Notes under the pieces: generated by a model
Seen by the model: the letters and a program-made list of their open reading frames with translations, nothing else
Databases searched by the model: none
What the model was told of the DNA's origin: nothing
In this document: positions 18,701 to 27,296 of the stretch, one piece after another
Layout of the letters: each line of letters opens with the position of its first letter
How positions within the stretch are numbered: the first letter of the stretch is position 1
Position numbers and translations under genes: made by a program
From: Paenibacillaceae bacterium
Lineage (GTDB): Bacteria; Bacillota; Bacilli; Paenibacillales; NBRC-103111
Direction: 5' to 3'
NCBI GenBank assembly: GCA_029256185.1
Contig: JAQSYI010000008.1
Coordinates: 186,001-250,000, forward strand
DNA length: 64,000 nt

Positions 18701-20522
18701 CCCCGTGTATTGGTCATATGGGACGGAGTACCTCACGTTTATGCTGTCGGCATTGGAAACGGCATTGGGATCGGACTACGAACTGTCCAATCATGACGGA
18801 TTGAAGGAAACAGGCTACTTCCCCATCTACATCGAGGGGACAAACGGCGTATTTAACTATGCCGATGGCGGGGCAATCAAGATTACCGCTAATCCTCTTG
18901 TCTGGTTTGCCGACCGGTACGACCAAGAGCATATGCTATGGCATTATCGTACATCCAGGAACGATGTTGGCGGAGTAACAGGAATGGCCTGGTATGATCC
19001 CGACAAATTTACCATCCCTTCCGAAGATTACTTTCCTCTGGATAAATTTTTCCCCGGAACAGAGGCCGGCGGCATGCGCAGTGCCTGGTACGACGATGCC
19101 GCCTTGTATGCCGGGTTTAAAGGAGGCTACAATGAGCATTTGCACGGGCATCTGGATGCAGGGAGCTTCGTGTTTGACGCTCTGGGGGTGAGATGGGCGT
19201 TGGATCTGGGTCCTGAAGATTATGCAATCAGCGGTCTTGGCGGATATAATTACGGGGGAACACGATGGTGGTATTATCGGTTAAGGCCTGAAGGGCATAA
19301 CACCATTGTCATTAATCCAGGGTTTGATCCATCGCAGGATGTAAGAGGCAAGTCCGAAATCATTGCCTTTGAATCCGAGCCGACGGGAGCCTATAGCATT
19401 GTCGATTTGCAGCCCGTTTACGGTCAGGGTGTTGAAAGCATGCAACGCGGATTTTATATGCTGGATAATCGGAGGCAATTTCTTGTACAGGATGAGATTA
19501 AGCTGAAGGAAGATTCCGATATATGGTGGTTTATGCATACGGAGCAAGACATCACTCTCAGCGATGATGGAACGGAAGCGGTCCTGGCGCGGAATGACAA
19601 GAGGCTCTGGGTCAAAATATTAGCGCCGGCGCCAGCCAAATTTACTGTTATGGACGCCAAGCCTATGCCCAACTCCCCTAATCCCAATTTAATCAGCAGT
19701 AATATCAGCAAAGGAAAAACGCAAAAAACCAATGATGGGGTGCGAAAGCTATCCATTGAGCTTGCCGGTACGAAGGAAGCGGTCATCAGTGTTCTTATGG
19801 TGCCTCTTGAGGCCGGTCAATTGCCCCCGGATGCAGGCTCGTTGCCGGAGGTGACACTCATGGAGAATTGGGAGATTGATACGCGCGGGCTCGCGACCGC
19901 TTCCCAAATCTATCTGAATGGGCAGCCGCTCCCAGGATTTTTTCCAAACAAATATTTGTACTCTGTCACATTGCCATTCGGCGGAGCACTGGAACCGGCA
20001 ATAGACGTTACTGCACCATTTGATGCAGGCGTTACACGAACAGGGGAAGCTCCGGGAATCGCTGTGATCAGGCTGACAGATCCCAATGGTCTGTACAAAC
20101 CAACGACCTATACGATCCGGTACAATTCGGGACTGTATGAAGCTGAGAACGCCTCAATCGTTCCCGGCAAGGTGGATACCATTCATTCCGGTTTTACAGG
20201 CTCAGGATTCGCTGATACGGAGAATAGTATTGGAAGCTATCTGGAGTTTCAAGTAGAGGTGGCTGCGGCAGGCAATTATGGGCTGCAATTAAGATACGCT
20301 AACGGCTCAGCCAACGACCGGCCTGTACAAGTACAGGTTAATGGTGTCGTTGTTGAAGAATACTTGTCATTGCCTTCGACTGCGGTTTGGAATAATTGGC
20401 AAACTGCGGGTATTACCGCAACTCTGCAAGCAGGGGTCAATACGGTAAGATACACGCCGCTTACAGCTGAAGGAGCCGCGAATATGGATCATTTGCAGCT
20501 TCATCTGGTCCCCAATCCCTGA
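15720..20522 (+). CDS. Large secreted heparinase II/III-type polysaccharide enzyme
   Basis: A 1600-residue exported protein starting with GTG behind AAAGGAGG. The signal peptide ends near TAAAS. Three similar beta modules (about residues 57-184, 282-419, 605-745), sharing GNAAPGANIVY and LKFY motifs, alternate with three cadherin/Ig-like repeats (190-275, 424-510, 513-599; each with a GxxxYxP.xxYxG.xxF core). An alpha toroid follows (about 777-1107), then a heparinase II/III beta domain (1117-1370) with HLHGHLDAGSFVFDA (His1140, 1142, 1144) and RPEGHNTIVINPG. A cadherin-like beta domain (1398-1470) and a CBM6/35-type carbohydrate-binding module (1473-1597) end the protein. It probably depolymerises an acidic polysaccharide outside the cell. 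The exact polymer cannot be told. Confidence 0.88.
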   Translation: MKRYRKYAVPLLIAAIWASLSGWTGTAAASNIEIVQGSLTDELVNQDHMLTKTSQLQFETNQPEKHDGDGTRLKMGSAPAGANIVYKLEQQIVSFSVDVYQHSGYTASPLKFYVSSDNTEGSYQQIVPDVSKLPKDGYATTEHHYYTSANIPTEKYYLKIEFAERTPDCSWNPQLAKVEIHYSSISRDKLPVVQDQNFFYLDDTPVSGTVKVIVPGGEQLYYSVITLPEHGNASVAPNGLWTYEPASGYSGADQFQVAVVNEHGGRSIATIRLSRAVVSVIDELEDWSLASFYTPQLEHDSSQSFDRTLVKIGNAAPGANIVYDLSNYNDIHRFKLDTYTLTAEPAAQLKFYSSADGISFDHELVISPVLGQRYNSHQHVIYETYNIPANHKFIKIAFATWENRYNPYLGKVQLDMLADFINHVPVIENWYGRTVQSDRLAGQAYGYDADGDALAYYLHTPADYGQADVQEDGAWIYMPGSYSGDAQFKLAADDGHGGVAVSTVYLSVYEENTPPTVGNVSISTMKETVIASKLEFVDVDSQPLVYSLETAPAHGAADIRADGSYTYTPHQNYVGFDEFAVRVEDTMGGASIAAVKVVVDQAVYDELKDFTQLYDYSPGLRFGDPSMINEFDYDTDRITIGDAPAGAYMIYRTTFDMKHFFIDAFRQRDQPASELKFYISANNIDYAEVVPKVTDVGKIGWAHYGLFAYEAEHFPVGTRYLKIVFATKPNNNNPQISKVRINDRESILYDPDYSYTKDGTIYTVTASDINALLTQQSHPRLMVTGAEIQRKRELYGLDQFITKNTDSIIAVADSLIGKAPNQYIMSPTNDLLDVSRSVLHRLQNLAMAYLLNENEEQRAAYAAQAWIEIDAVSKFPDWHHVHFLDAAEMTAAFALAYDWMYDAWSEEQKEVMREAMVDHALQYGVPNYRGQTGYVVKENNQNAVVNGGLVLGALAIGNDGGYGLMAGEIVIGAMKSVEDYYLQMYAPAGGYMEGPVYWSYGTEYLTFMLSALETALGSDYELSNHDGLKETGYFPIYIEGTNGVFNYADGGAIKITANPLVWFADRYDQEHMLWHYRTSRNDVGGVTGMAWYDPDKFTIPSEDYFPLDKFFPGTEAGGMRSAWYDDAALYAGFKGGYNEHLHGHLDAGSFVFDALGVRWALDLGPEDYAISGLGGYNYGGTRWWYYRLRPEGHNTIVINPGFDPSQDVRGKSEIIAFESEPTGAYSIVDLQPVYGQGVESMQRGFYMLDNRRQFLVQDEIKLKEDSDIWWFMHTEQDITLSDDGTEAVLARNDKRLWVKILAPAPAKFTVMDAKPMPNSPNPNLISSNISKGKTQKTNDGVRKLSIELAGTKEAVISVLMVPLEAGQLPPDAGSLPEVTLMENWEIDTRGLATASQIYLNGQPLPGFFPNKYLYSVTLPFGGALEPAIDVTAPFDAGVTRTGEAPGIAVIRLTDPNGLYKPTTYTIRYNSGLYEAENASIVPGKVDTIHSGFTGSGFADTENSIGSYLEFQVEVAAAGNYGLQLRYANGSANDRPVQVQVNGVVVEEYLSLPSTAVWNNWQTAGITATLQAGVNTVRYTPLTAEGAANMDHLQLHLVPNP

Positions 20523-20790
20523 AGAAGCCCGGGATAGTCCAGCTTGGCATTACTATCGCGGCGGCCTTCCAGGAGGGGGCGAACGAATGATCCCGTTATA
20601 GGCAGAACCGCTTAGGACCTGCCAATTGCAAGCTTACTTGCTCCGCCATCCCCGCAGTGTATCGTGCCGCGGTGGATGGCGGATTTCTGTGGAAAAGAAG
20701 AACGCAACGCGTCCGATTTTCTGCTATAGTGGATGTACGAAAACGCAGCGGAAAGGTCGTACAGCGCCAGGCTGCCGCGAGCATGGGAGG
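20523..20790. promoter_or_regulatory. Promoter region of the AraC regulator
   Basis: Gene-free. An extended -10 element (TGCTATAGT, with TATAGT at 20725-20730) lies about 60 bases before the regulator. No good -35 box is seen, which fits an extended -10 promoter or an activated one. A strong AGGAGGGGG at 20570-20580 precedes a four-codon ORF at 20587-20601, which may be chance. Confidence 0.45.
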
Positions 20791-21672
20791 GTGATTGCTA
20801 TTCCATACCGCATAAATACAAAACGAAATGAGCTGCCGTTATACTTCGACCATAAACGCATCAGCATCAACAATCAGCTGGCAGAGACGTTCCATTCCCA
20901 TACGGGCACGGAGGTATTGCTGATCCGTCAAGGCAAGGGAACCATGATCGTCAATAATATCAGCTACGCCATCCGGCCGGGCATGCTGTGCATTTTCCAG
21001 CCTTATCAGCTCCATCACCTTCAGCTTGACTATACGGACCACCAGGCCTTCGAGCGCTCCATCGCCATCTTCGAGCCCAGCCTGTTCGAGGCTTACTTCG
21101 AGCAGTGGCCCCAGCTCCATGCCTTCTTCCGCTATATCAATCAAGGCCAGCTTCCCTCTCCCTGCATCTATGGGATTCTGGAGCAGCATGGATTGGACCG
21201 GGTATATCAGAGCATGCAGGAGAAGCTTCCCGATCTGGCGCAGGCCGATCAGCTGGAGGAAATTTCGCTGTTTCTCGTGCTCCTGTTCCGCTCGATCAAG
21301 CCGTTGTGGCAGCAGCAGAATGAGCATACAACCCCCTATCATACCCGCCGCAACCACCAGGTGGAGCATATCCTGAAGTGGATTGAGAAGCATTACGGGG
21401 AGCCCTTCCAATTGGAGGCCATGGCCAAGGAGCTTCATCTGTCCACCTATCATCTGTCCCATCTGTTCAAAGAGATGATCGGCATCAGCATCACCGACTA
21501 CATCGCCACCCGCAGGATGCATCAGGCGGTCATGCTGTTGACCACAACCAATAAGCCTGTAACACTGATCGCCGAGGAAGTGGGCATCACCAATTGCTCG
21601 TACTTCTGCAAGTTTTTCAAATCGCGCATGGGGACTACCCCCCATCAATACCGCAAAAGATGGAGCAGATAG
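20791..21672 (+). CDS. AraC-family transcriptional regulator with cupin-type sensor domain
   Basis: About 290 residues. The N-terminal half is a cupin-like sugar-sensing domain (HSHTGTEVLLIRQGKGTMIV, then GMLCIFQPYQLHHLQL). The C-terminal helix-turn-helix pair includes LEAMAKELHLSTYHLSHLFK and EEVGITNCSYFCKFFKSRMG. The start is unclear: GGGAGGGTGAT, a near-ideal ribosome site, covers the GTG at 20791, and the only codon at normal distance is an ATT at 20800. The longer frame to an ATG at 20626 runs through the promoter. The gene is convergent with an oxidoreductase operon that it may control. Confidence 0.88.
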   Translation: MIAIPYRINTKRNELPLYFDHKRISINNQLAETFHSHTGTEVLLIRQGKGTMIVNNISYAIRPGMLCIFQPYQLHHLQLDYTDHQAFERSIAIFEPSLFEAYFEQWPQLHAFFRYINQGQLPSPCIYGILEQHGLDRVYQSMQEKLPDLAQADQLEEISLFLVLLFRSIKPLWQQQNEHTTPYHTRRNHQVEHILKWIEKHYGEPFQLEAMAKELHLSTYHLSHLFKEMIGISITDYIATRRMHQAVMLLTTTNKPVTLIAEEVGITNCSYFCKFFKSRMGTTPHQYRKRWSR

Positions 21673-21702
21673 CTCACCCGAAGGAGCCCGGATAACTACA
21701 GA

Positions 21703-21748
21703 GAATAAGCCCGGATATCCTGGAGCAGCAGGACATCCGGGCTTATTC
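21703..21748. terminator. Bidirectional terminator, nearly perfect 20-bp stem
   Basis: gaataagcccggatatcctg (21703-21722) pairs with 21729-21748 with a single G-T/G-U type mismatch and a six-base loop. It sits between the convergent AraC and Gfo/Idh/MocA genes. Confidence 0.88.
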
Positions 21749-21760
21749 TTGCTTGCCCGC

Positions 21761-22834
21761 CTATTCGATTTGCACGGCGTCCCGCTGCGCGATAACGCAC
21801 AATTCCGCCGCCTTGAAGGCATGCTCCTGGGTCATGGCATTCTCCGTGCGGTTGATGCAATCCAGGATCAACTGCCCGAAGTAAGGATAGCCGACCTGGC
21901 CGGCAACATGCAGATGATGCTCTCCTTCGGAATTGACCAGATAGACATGATCTTTGCTCTGTTCTCTTGCGATATCCGTATATTTGCGCAGCTCGATGTA
22001 GCCGTCGGTTCCGAGAATCGTCGTCCGCCCGTCCCCCCACGTGCTTAAGCCCTCGGGAGTGAACCAGTCCACCCGGAAGTATCCCGTAGCGCCGTTATCC
22101 CCAATCAGCGCGGCATCGCCAAAATCCTCAAACCTGGGATACTGCTTGTGATGGTAATTGGCTTTCTTGCTGTGAACCACTCTGGCGTCCTTGGCCCCGG
22201 TATAATACAAGAATTGCTCAATCTGATGGCTGCCGATATCGCACAGGATTCCCCCGAACTGATCCCGGTCAAAGAACCAGTCGGGCCGGCTGTCCGCCTT
22301 GAGCCGGTGCGGACCAAACCCGATGACCTGCAGCACACGGCCAATGGCTCCCTGCTCAATGAGGTAACCGGCATACACCGCGCTTTCCACATGGAGGCGT
22401 TCGCTGTAATACACCGCGTATTTCCGCCCGGTTTCCGCCGCCTTGCGCTTAGCCAGCGCAAGCTGCTCCAGCGTTGTCAGCGGGGCTTTATCCGTGAAAT
22501 AATCCTTGCCGTGCGACATCACCCGAAGTCCCAACGCGCAACGCTCCGAAGCCACTGCTGCTCCTGCTACCAACCGGATGCGGGCATCCTGGAAGATCTC
22601 CTGCTCCGAACGCGCTTCCTTCACCCCGGGAAACTTAGCCAGGAAGGAGGCTACCTTCTGCGGATCGGGATCGTAGACCCAATCCAACTGTCCCCCTGCC
22701 TCGATCAACCCGCTGCACATGCCATAGATATGGCCGTGGTCCAGCCCGATAGCAGCAAACCGGAATTCTCCCGGCGCGCATACAACGTTCCTCTTGCCCT
22801 GCGGGGCATAAAACATTCCGCTCTGGTTTCCCAT
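21761..22834 (-). CDS. Gfo/Idh/MocA-family oxidoreductase (second copy)
   Basis: A 357-residue NAD(P)-dependent dehydrogenase-like protein. The N-terminal Rossmann part is unusual (RFAAIGLDHGHIYGMCSGLI rather than GxGxxG), as in Gfo/Idh/MocA members of uncertain catalytic type. The usual EKP motif appears as TDKAPLTT, keeping the lysine; a conserved CDIGSHQIEQFLYYTG segment supplies the histidine. AGGGGGGGAT precedes the ATG. It follows the other family member by 14 bases, so the two are cotranscribed and may perform sequential oxidation or epimerisation of a sugar or cyclitol. The substrate is unknown. Confidence 0.85.
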   Translation of the reverse strand: MGNQSGMFYAPQGKRNVVCAPGEFRFAAIGLDHGHIYGMCSGLIEAGGQLDWVYDPDPQKVASFLAKFPGVKEARSEQEIFQDARIRLVAGAAVASERCALGLRVMSHGKDYFTDKAPLTTLEQLALAKRKAAETGRKYAVYYSERLHVESAVYAGYLIEQGAIGRVLQVIGFGPHRLKADSRPDWFFDRDQFGGILCDIGSHQIEQFLYYTGAKDARVVHSKKANYHHKQYPRFEDFGDAALIGDNGATGYFRVDWFTPEGLSTWGDGRTTILGTDGYIELRKYTDIAREQSKDHVYLVNSEGEHHLHVAGQVGYPYFGQLILDCINRTENAMTQEHAFKAAELCVIAQRDAVQIE

Positions 22835-22848
22835 CCGAAATCCCCCCC

Positions 22849-23997
22849 TTAGAGCTTGCTTCCTGTTGTTATGGTTGCATCTGCGAAATTCTCCACGTGG
22901 CTGCTCTTTTCATAGAAGTAGGTGGCATGCTCCCTTACCCCCTCTTGGGTATAGAAGGGATCATCAGGCAGCAGCGGAAATGTGACGTTGACGCCCTGGC
23001 TTGCGGATTTGTAGATGCCCATGATCAATTCCAGGGTATTGCGCCCGTCATTTCCGTTGATCAATACAGGCGCGCCAGTCTCTATTGCAGTCAGCACATT
23101 ATCGATTTGGGCCGTATGGCCCTCATAAGGCAGATCAGGCAATTGGTCATAAAATCCCTGAATCTTGGCCTCCAGCTCCAGATCCGGTTCCGGGAAGCCA
23201 TTCTTCTTCGAAGTGGAAGCCTTCAGGCTCCAAGGAGCGGAGATCCGGGCATTCAGCCCTTGGAAGATCAGCTGCTGCTCCTCCCCGTGATGCACCACCG
23301 AGCTTGTTACCTGCCCCAACGCTCCATCCGGATACCGGAGCATGGCGATGGACAAGTCCTCGATCTCCGCATTGTCATGGGCCACATTGCTCATGTAAGC
23401 CTGTACCTCGCCGGGGCGTCCCAGCATCCAGAGCAGAGCATCAATATGGTGCACCGCATGATTCAGCGTGCAGCCGCCGCCCTCCTTCTCCCAGGTACCC
23501 CGCCACCACAGGTCATAATAGCAATGCCCGCGCCACCAGAAGGAATCCACCTGAGCGTGCAGAATTTTCCCGGCCAGTCCACTGTCCAGCACAGATTTCA
23601 GCTTCATCATGGGGGTGCGGAAGCGGTTCTGGGCAATGACTGACAGCACCTTGCCGCTCTTGCGGACAGCTTCGTTAATCTCGTCGCATTCCTTAAGAGA
23701 GGCGGCCATCGGCTTCTCGATAATCACATTGCTGCCCGCCTGCAAAAAATCAATTGCAATCTGCGCATGAACATAAGGAGGCGTACAGACGGATACCAAA
23801 TCGATCCCATCCTGAAGAAGCTCCTTGTAATCCTTCACGACCTTCGCATCAAGCCCGTATTTTTCAAGCTTGGCCTGAGCCTTCTCGGGATAAATATCGC
23901 ACAAAGCAACAATCTCACAGCGGTCCTTGAATCGCAGATATCCTTCAATGTGGCTTGGCGATATGGCTCCTGTACCAATAATGGCGACCTTTATCAT
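22849..23997 (-). CDS. Gfo/Idh/MocA-family oxidoreductase (first copy)
   Basis: A 382-residue dehydrogenase with a classical nucleotide-binding start (MIKVAIIGTGAISPSHIEGY), the catalytic-lysine motif VIIEKPMAAS and the histidine motif LNHAVHHIDALLWML. CCGGAGGGG precedes two tandem ATG codons at 24000 and 23997; the second has the better spacing. It lies 128 bases after the FAD oxidoreductase gene and 14 before the second family member, forming a probable three-gene catabolic unit for a sugar, sugar acid or inositol-like compound. Confidence 0.88.
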   Translation of the reverse strand: MIKVAIIGTGAISPSHIEGYLRFKDRCEIVALCDIYPEKAQAKLEKYGLDAKVVKDYKELLQDGIDLVSVCTPPYVHAQIAIDFLQAGSNVIIEKPMAASLKECDEINEAVRKSGKVLSVIAQNRFRTPMMKLKSVLDSGLAGKILHAQVDSFWWRGHCYYDLWWRGTWEKEGGGCTLNHAVHHIDALLWMLGRPGEVQAYMSNVAHDNAEIEDLSIAMLRYPDGALGQVTSSVVHHGEEQQLIFQGLNARISAPWSLKASTSKKNGFPEPDLELEAKIQGFYDQLPDLPYEGHTAQIDNVLTAIETGAPVLINGNDGRNTLELIMGIYKSASQGVNVTFPLLPDDPFYTQEGVREHATYFYEKSSHVENFADATITTGSKL

Positions 23998-24125
23998 CAT
24001 GTACCCCTCCGGATGAATCAATTATAAGAGTTGTGCCCTCAATGAAAAGGATACCAGAATCACCATGCCGATTGTCGTTCTGCGATGTGCGATAAATAAC
24101 GCTGTATTGCGGTGCCGGCGCCCGA

Positions 24126-25328
24126 TCAGTCAATATGGAGTTTAACTCCCTGACCGGCCAGATGCTCCTGCAGCTTCTCAACACTCAACGTGGAGAAGTT
24201 GTCGGTCATGGCCGCAGCCGCTCCCGCTGCTTCTCCGGTAACTGCACAGGCCGGAATCACCCGGCTGATGTCCCACATGGCATCGGTTACAGAAATGCAC
24301 CGGCCGGCCGCAATCAGATTATCCACTTCAGCTCCATACAGGGTGCGGAAAGGAATTTCATAAGCAGGCCCCCGCTTTCTCCAGTCGCTGATCACCCCGA
24401 TGCTGTCGGCGAAGGGTTGGCGGTTTTCTTTGTCGTCAAGGGTATACAATCCGGCGATCCGCCGCGTCATCCGAATCTGGGGAATAGTGGACATGGTCAC
24501 GGGGGTATGGGTTTCATCCGTTTCCCGGTGCTCCAATATATCCTTCAGTGTAAGATCATGGGAGATCTGCACCATTTCGCTCAACTCGATCCCGTCCAGC
24601 CCTTCAAAGCGTCTGCTCACCAGTGGCTTGGGTCCTCCGCCTTCTGTCTTCTGGTCATCCGGTATGTCAGAGGCGCCCAGCTGCCGCAGCTTGGTCTGAC
24701 CCTGGGCCGTGTAATAATACCAACCCGCAATAATGTTTCCCTGCTTGAAAATCTCCACCTTGGCCCCCGCGGCCCGGGCCACATCAGCGTCCCCGGTGGC
24801 ATCCACTACAGAATGGACCGCAATCGCGCTTCTGCCTGATTTATTCTCGATGAAGACGGCGGAGATTTTCCGGTCCTTCATCTGTACATCGGCTACCACA
24901 GTTCCGTATATAATGGTCACGCCTGCATCCCTCAGCAATTGCTCGGCCAGAATAGCGAACAGGTGCGGGTTGTATTGCACCATAAACCGCTGTCCCTTCT
25001 TTCTCTCCTCAGGCGAAAGCTGCTGTTCCAGCCATTCCTTGGGATAGCGGCCTTCAACGCCATGCCGGATGGACAGCCGCAGCAGTTCCTCACTGATCCC
25101 GAAGCTGACCTGATTGCCCAGCCCGTCGCACAACGGCAGATAGATCGTGATCAGCCCCAGGGTGGCCAACCCGCCAAGGGCAAATTCCCGCTCCAGCAAG
25201 ATGACCTTGGCTCCTGCCCTGGCAGCAGCCAAGGCTGCGGAGATACCGGCAATTCCTCCTCCGGCGACAAGCACATCACATTCCTGGATAACAGGCACTT
25301 TCTTCTCTGTTTCTACAATATAACTCAT
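24126..25328 (-). CDS. FAD-dependent oxidoreductase
   Basis: A 400-residue flavoprotein with a complete FAD-binding motif (CDVLVAGGGIAGISAALAAA, then VILLEREFALGG) and a C-terminal second FAD segment (NLIAAGRCISVTDAMWDISR). It belongs to the FAD_oxidored group found next to Gfo/Idh/MocA proteins in sugar-degradation clusters. AAGGAGAA lies eight bases before the ATG at 25328; the GTG at 25334 is too close to it. First gene of the minus-strand catabolic unit. No signal peptide, so it acts in the cytoplasm. The substrate is not predictable. Confidence 0.87.
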   Translation of the reverse strand: MSYIVETEKKVPVIQECDVLVAGGGIAGISAALAAARAGAKVILLEREFALGGLATLGLITIYLPLCDGLGNQVSFGISEELLRLSIRHGVEGRYPKEWLEQQLSPEERKKGQRFMVQYNPHLFAILAEQLLRDAGVTIIYGTVVADVQMKDRKISAVFIENKSGRSAIAVHSVVDATGDADVARAAGAKVEIFKQGNIIAGWYYYTAQGQTKLRQLGASDIPDDQKTEGGGPKPLVSRRFEGLDGIELSEMVQISHDLTLKDILEHRETDETHTPVTMSTIPQIRMTRRIAGLYTLDDKENRQPFADSIGVISDWRKRGPAYEIPFRTLYGAEVDNLIAAGRCISVTDAMWDISRVIPACAVTGEAAGAAAAMTDNFSTLSVEKLQEHLAGQGVKLHID

Positions 25329-25683
25329 TATCACTTCTCCTTATCATTGCTATGAATTCCGCTTATCCAATAAGGAACATAGCTGAATATCCATATTATA
25401 CCTGACATTTCCCGGCAAAGGTATGGCTTGGCCCCATAAATTGTTTCTATGCGGACAACACCTCTTTCCTTTTCTGTTAAAATTACACGATTATCAAAAA
25501 ACCTCCTGATATCGGAAATTTTTTCCGCTATGCTTGTCCCACGCGCCTTTATTGCCAACTCCTTCAGTGCTTCATCCGCTAAGATTATGCTCCCCCCCCT
25601 CCGAATTGCATACTTTCTGGAGAACGCGCTTTATCGCTGTAAAGAACTTAAACACTCTGGTGTGGTAAAAAAGAAGAAACCGC
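25329..25683. other. Gene-poor region with a possible small minus-strand ORF
   Basis: The minus strand has an open frame from about 25594 down to 25331 behind a GGAGGGGGGGAG-like run, reading ADEALKELAIKARGTS and later RGVVRIETIYGAKPYL. It looks protein-like but has no ATG/GTG/TTG at the right place before 25558, and I do not recognise it. It could be a remnant. The promoter of the FAD oxidoreductase unit must lie in the left part. Confidence 0.3.
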
Positions 25684-25699
25684 CTACGCCACGGTTTCT
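25675..25699 (-). terminator. Intrinsic terminator overlapping the end of the CorC-type gene
   Basis: agaaaccg (25675-25682) pairs with cggtttct (25692-25699). Read on the minus strand the stem is followed by TTCTTCTTTTTT. The stop codon of the gene lies inside the loop. Confidence 0.85.
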
Positions 25700-27051
25700 C
25701 CCTGTTCCTCCGCTCCCGCGGAGCGGATCAGTATCCTCGATATGCGGAGATGATCCATCTCCTCGATGGAAAGCTCATATCTGCCCACCCGGACCATTTG
25801 GCTGCTGCCGGGCGGACTCTCCAATTGCGAGTACAACCACCCACCGATGGTATCATAATCGTCGGAATCAATGTTCAAGCCCAACCGTTCATTAACCTCG
25901 TCAATCAGCAGCAGCCCGTCGACAGAGTACGTCTTCTCGTCCGCCGCTTCAATGCCGGGCCGCTCTTCATCAAATTCGTCCTGAATCTCCCCTACAATTT
26001 CCTCCAAAATATCTTCCACCGTCACCAGCCCTGATGTCCCCCCATACTCGTCGATCAAAAGCGCGATCTGCGTCTTCTGCTTCTGCATAAGCTGCAGCAG
26101 GACACTGATAGGCATGGATTCGGGAACGCTCATGAGCGGACGGATGATAGAGCGTATGTCGCTGCGGGCCGCATCTCCCTGCAGCAAATCCTTAATATGA
26201 AGAAATCCGATCATATTGTCCTTGTCCGGGTCGCATACGGGATAGCGGGTCAGCATCTCGCTGATGGCAATCGCCATATTTTCCTGATAGGACAAACCTG
26301 CATACAAGCATACGATTTCCGTCCGCGGGATCATAATTTCCCGCGCCGTCGTATCCGAGAAGCCCAATATATTATCCACCAGCGCAAATTCCGTTTTGTC
26401 CAGCATGCCGCTATTGCGGCTTTCCTTCATTAATAGACGGAGTTCCTCCTCACTGTGAACGAAATCGCGGTCTGTCTCCGGCTTGATGCCGGCCGAAAGC
26501 ATCATCCAATTGGAACAGCGGTTCAACATCCAATTCAAAGGCAGCGTCAGCTTGTAGAAATACGTGAGCGGAAGCGCAATCCACAGAATAGCGGACTCGG
26601 ACTTGCGAATAGAATAAGCCTTGGGAACCTGTTCGCCAATCGTAAAAAGCAAAACGGAAACCACCAGAAAGGAAAGTACCACGGACACATAACGGATAAC
26701 AGAGTCGGTTGCGCCCGGCAGAACAGATAGCGCCGGTTCAAGCAGGTGTGACAGGGACAGCGCCCCGATGAAGCCCAGTCCCAGGGAAGAAAGCGTTATC
26801 CCCAGTTGGCACGCGGAGAGATAGGTGTTGGAGCATGTGATGACGGCATGGGCCAGCCGGGCCCGCATATGACCTTGCTCCGCCAGGGAGTGGAGGCGGC
26901 CGCTACGGATTTTGACAATGGCAGATTCTGCTGTTACGAAGAAAGCATTCAACAGCACAAGCACCACAACCAGCAGAAGCCTCACTGCAAGAGGTATCGG
27001 ATCAACCTCCAACCAATTCCTGCCCTTGAAGGTATCAAGAAGCAGGTCCAC
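25684..27051 (-). CDS. CorC/HlyC-type (CNNM) membrane protein with CBS domains
   Basis: Up to 455 residues: an N-terminal DUF21 membrane domain (LLLVVVLVLLNAFFVTAESA), two CBS domains (starting near MIPRTEIVCLYAGLSY and PLMSVPESMPISVLLQLMQK) with the DEYGGTSGLVTVEDILEEIV segment, and a C-terminal CorC_HlyC domain. Such proteins act in magnesium homeostasis. The GTG at 27051 lies inside the ribosome site GAAGGAGGTG, so it is probably not the true start; the only near-cognate codon at good distance is CTG at 27045. Single gene, divergent from the amino-acid transporter. Confidence 0.88.
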   Translation of the reverse strand: MDLLLDTFKGRNWLEVDPIPLAVRLLLVVVLVLLNAFFVTAESAIVKIRSGRLHSLAEQGHMRARLAHAVITCSNTYLSACQLGITLSSLGLGFIGALSLSHLLEPALSVLPGATDSVIRYVSVVLSFLVVSVLLFTIGEQVPKAYSIRKSESAILWIALPLTYFYKLTLPLNWMLNRCSNWMMLSAGIKPETDRDFVHSEEELRLLMKESRNSGMLDKTEFALVDNILGFSDTTAREIMIPRTEIVCLYAGLSYQENMAIAISEMLTRYPVCDPDKDNMIGFLHIKDLLQGDAARSDIRSIIRPLMSVPESMPISVLLQLMQKQKTQIALLIDEYGGTSGLVTVEDILEEIVGEIQDEFDEERPGIEAADEKTYSVDGLLLIDEVNERLGLNIDSDDYDTIGGWLYSQLESPPGSSQMVRVGRYELSIEEMDHLRISRILIRSAGAEEQGETVA

Positions 27052-27190
27052 CTCCTTCGTTCGTTATTTCCAAATGAATATTCCGGATAGTTCCATATGT
27101 ATTCCATGCGGCTTGGTTATTAGTACAGTGTTTTTTTCGTCCGGGTAAACCCCTACGCACAAATTCGTGATGGCAGGTTCATGTAAACTA

Positions 27191-27219
27191 TCGACTCTTC
27201 CAACCGAGTATGGTATGAT
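27191..27219 (+). promoter_or_regulatory. Sigma-A-like promoter for the amino-acid transporter
   Basis: TCGACT (27191-27196) and TATGAT (27214-27219) are separated by 17 bp. This is a plausible vegetative promoter about 75 bases before the binding-protein start. Confidence 0.6.
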
Positions 27220-27296
27220 AGATTCTCGTGATAACGTGTTAACGGAATAAAGCGGTTTGCATGTTCCGCAGGCTTACTACATCTTGGAGGGTTAAT

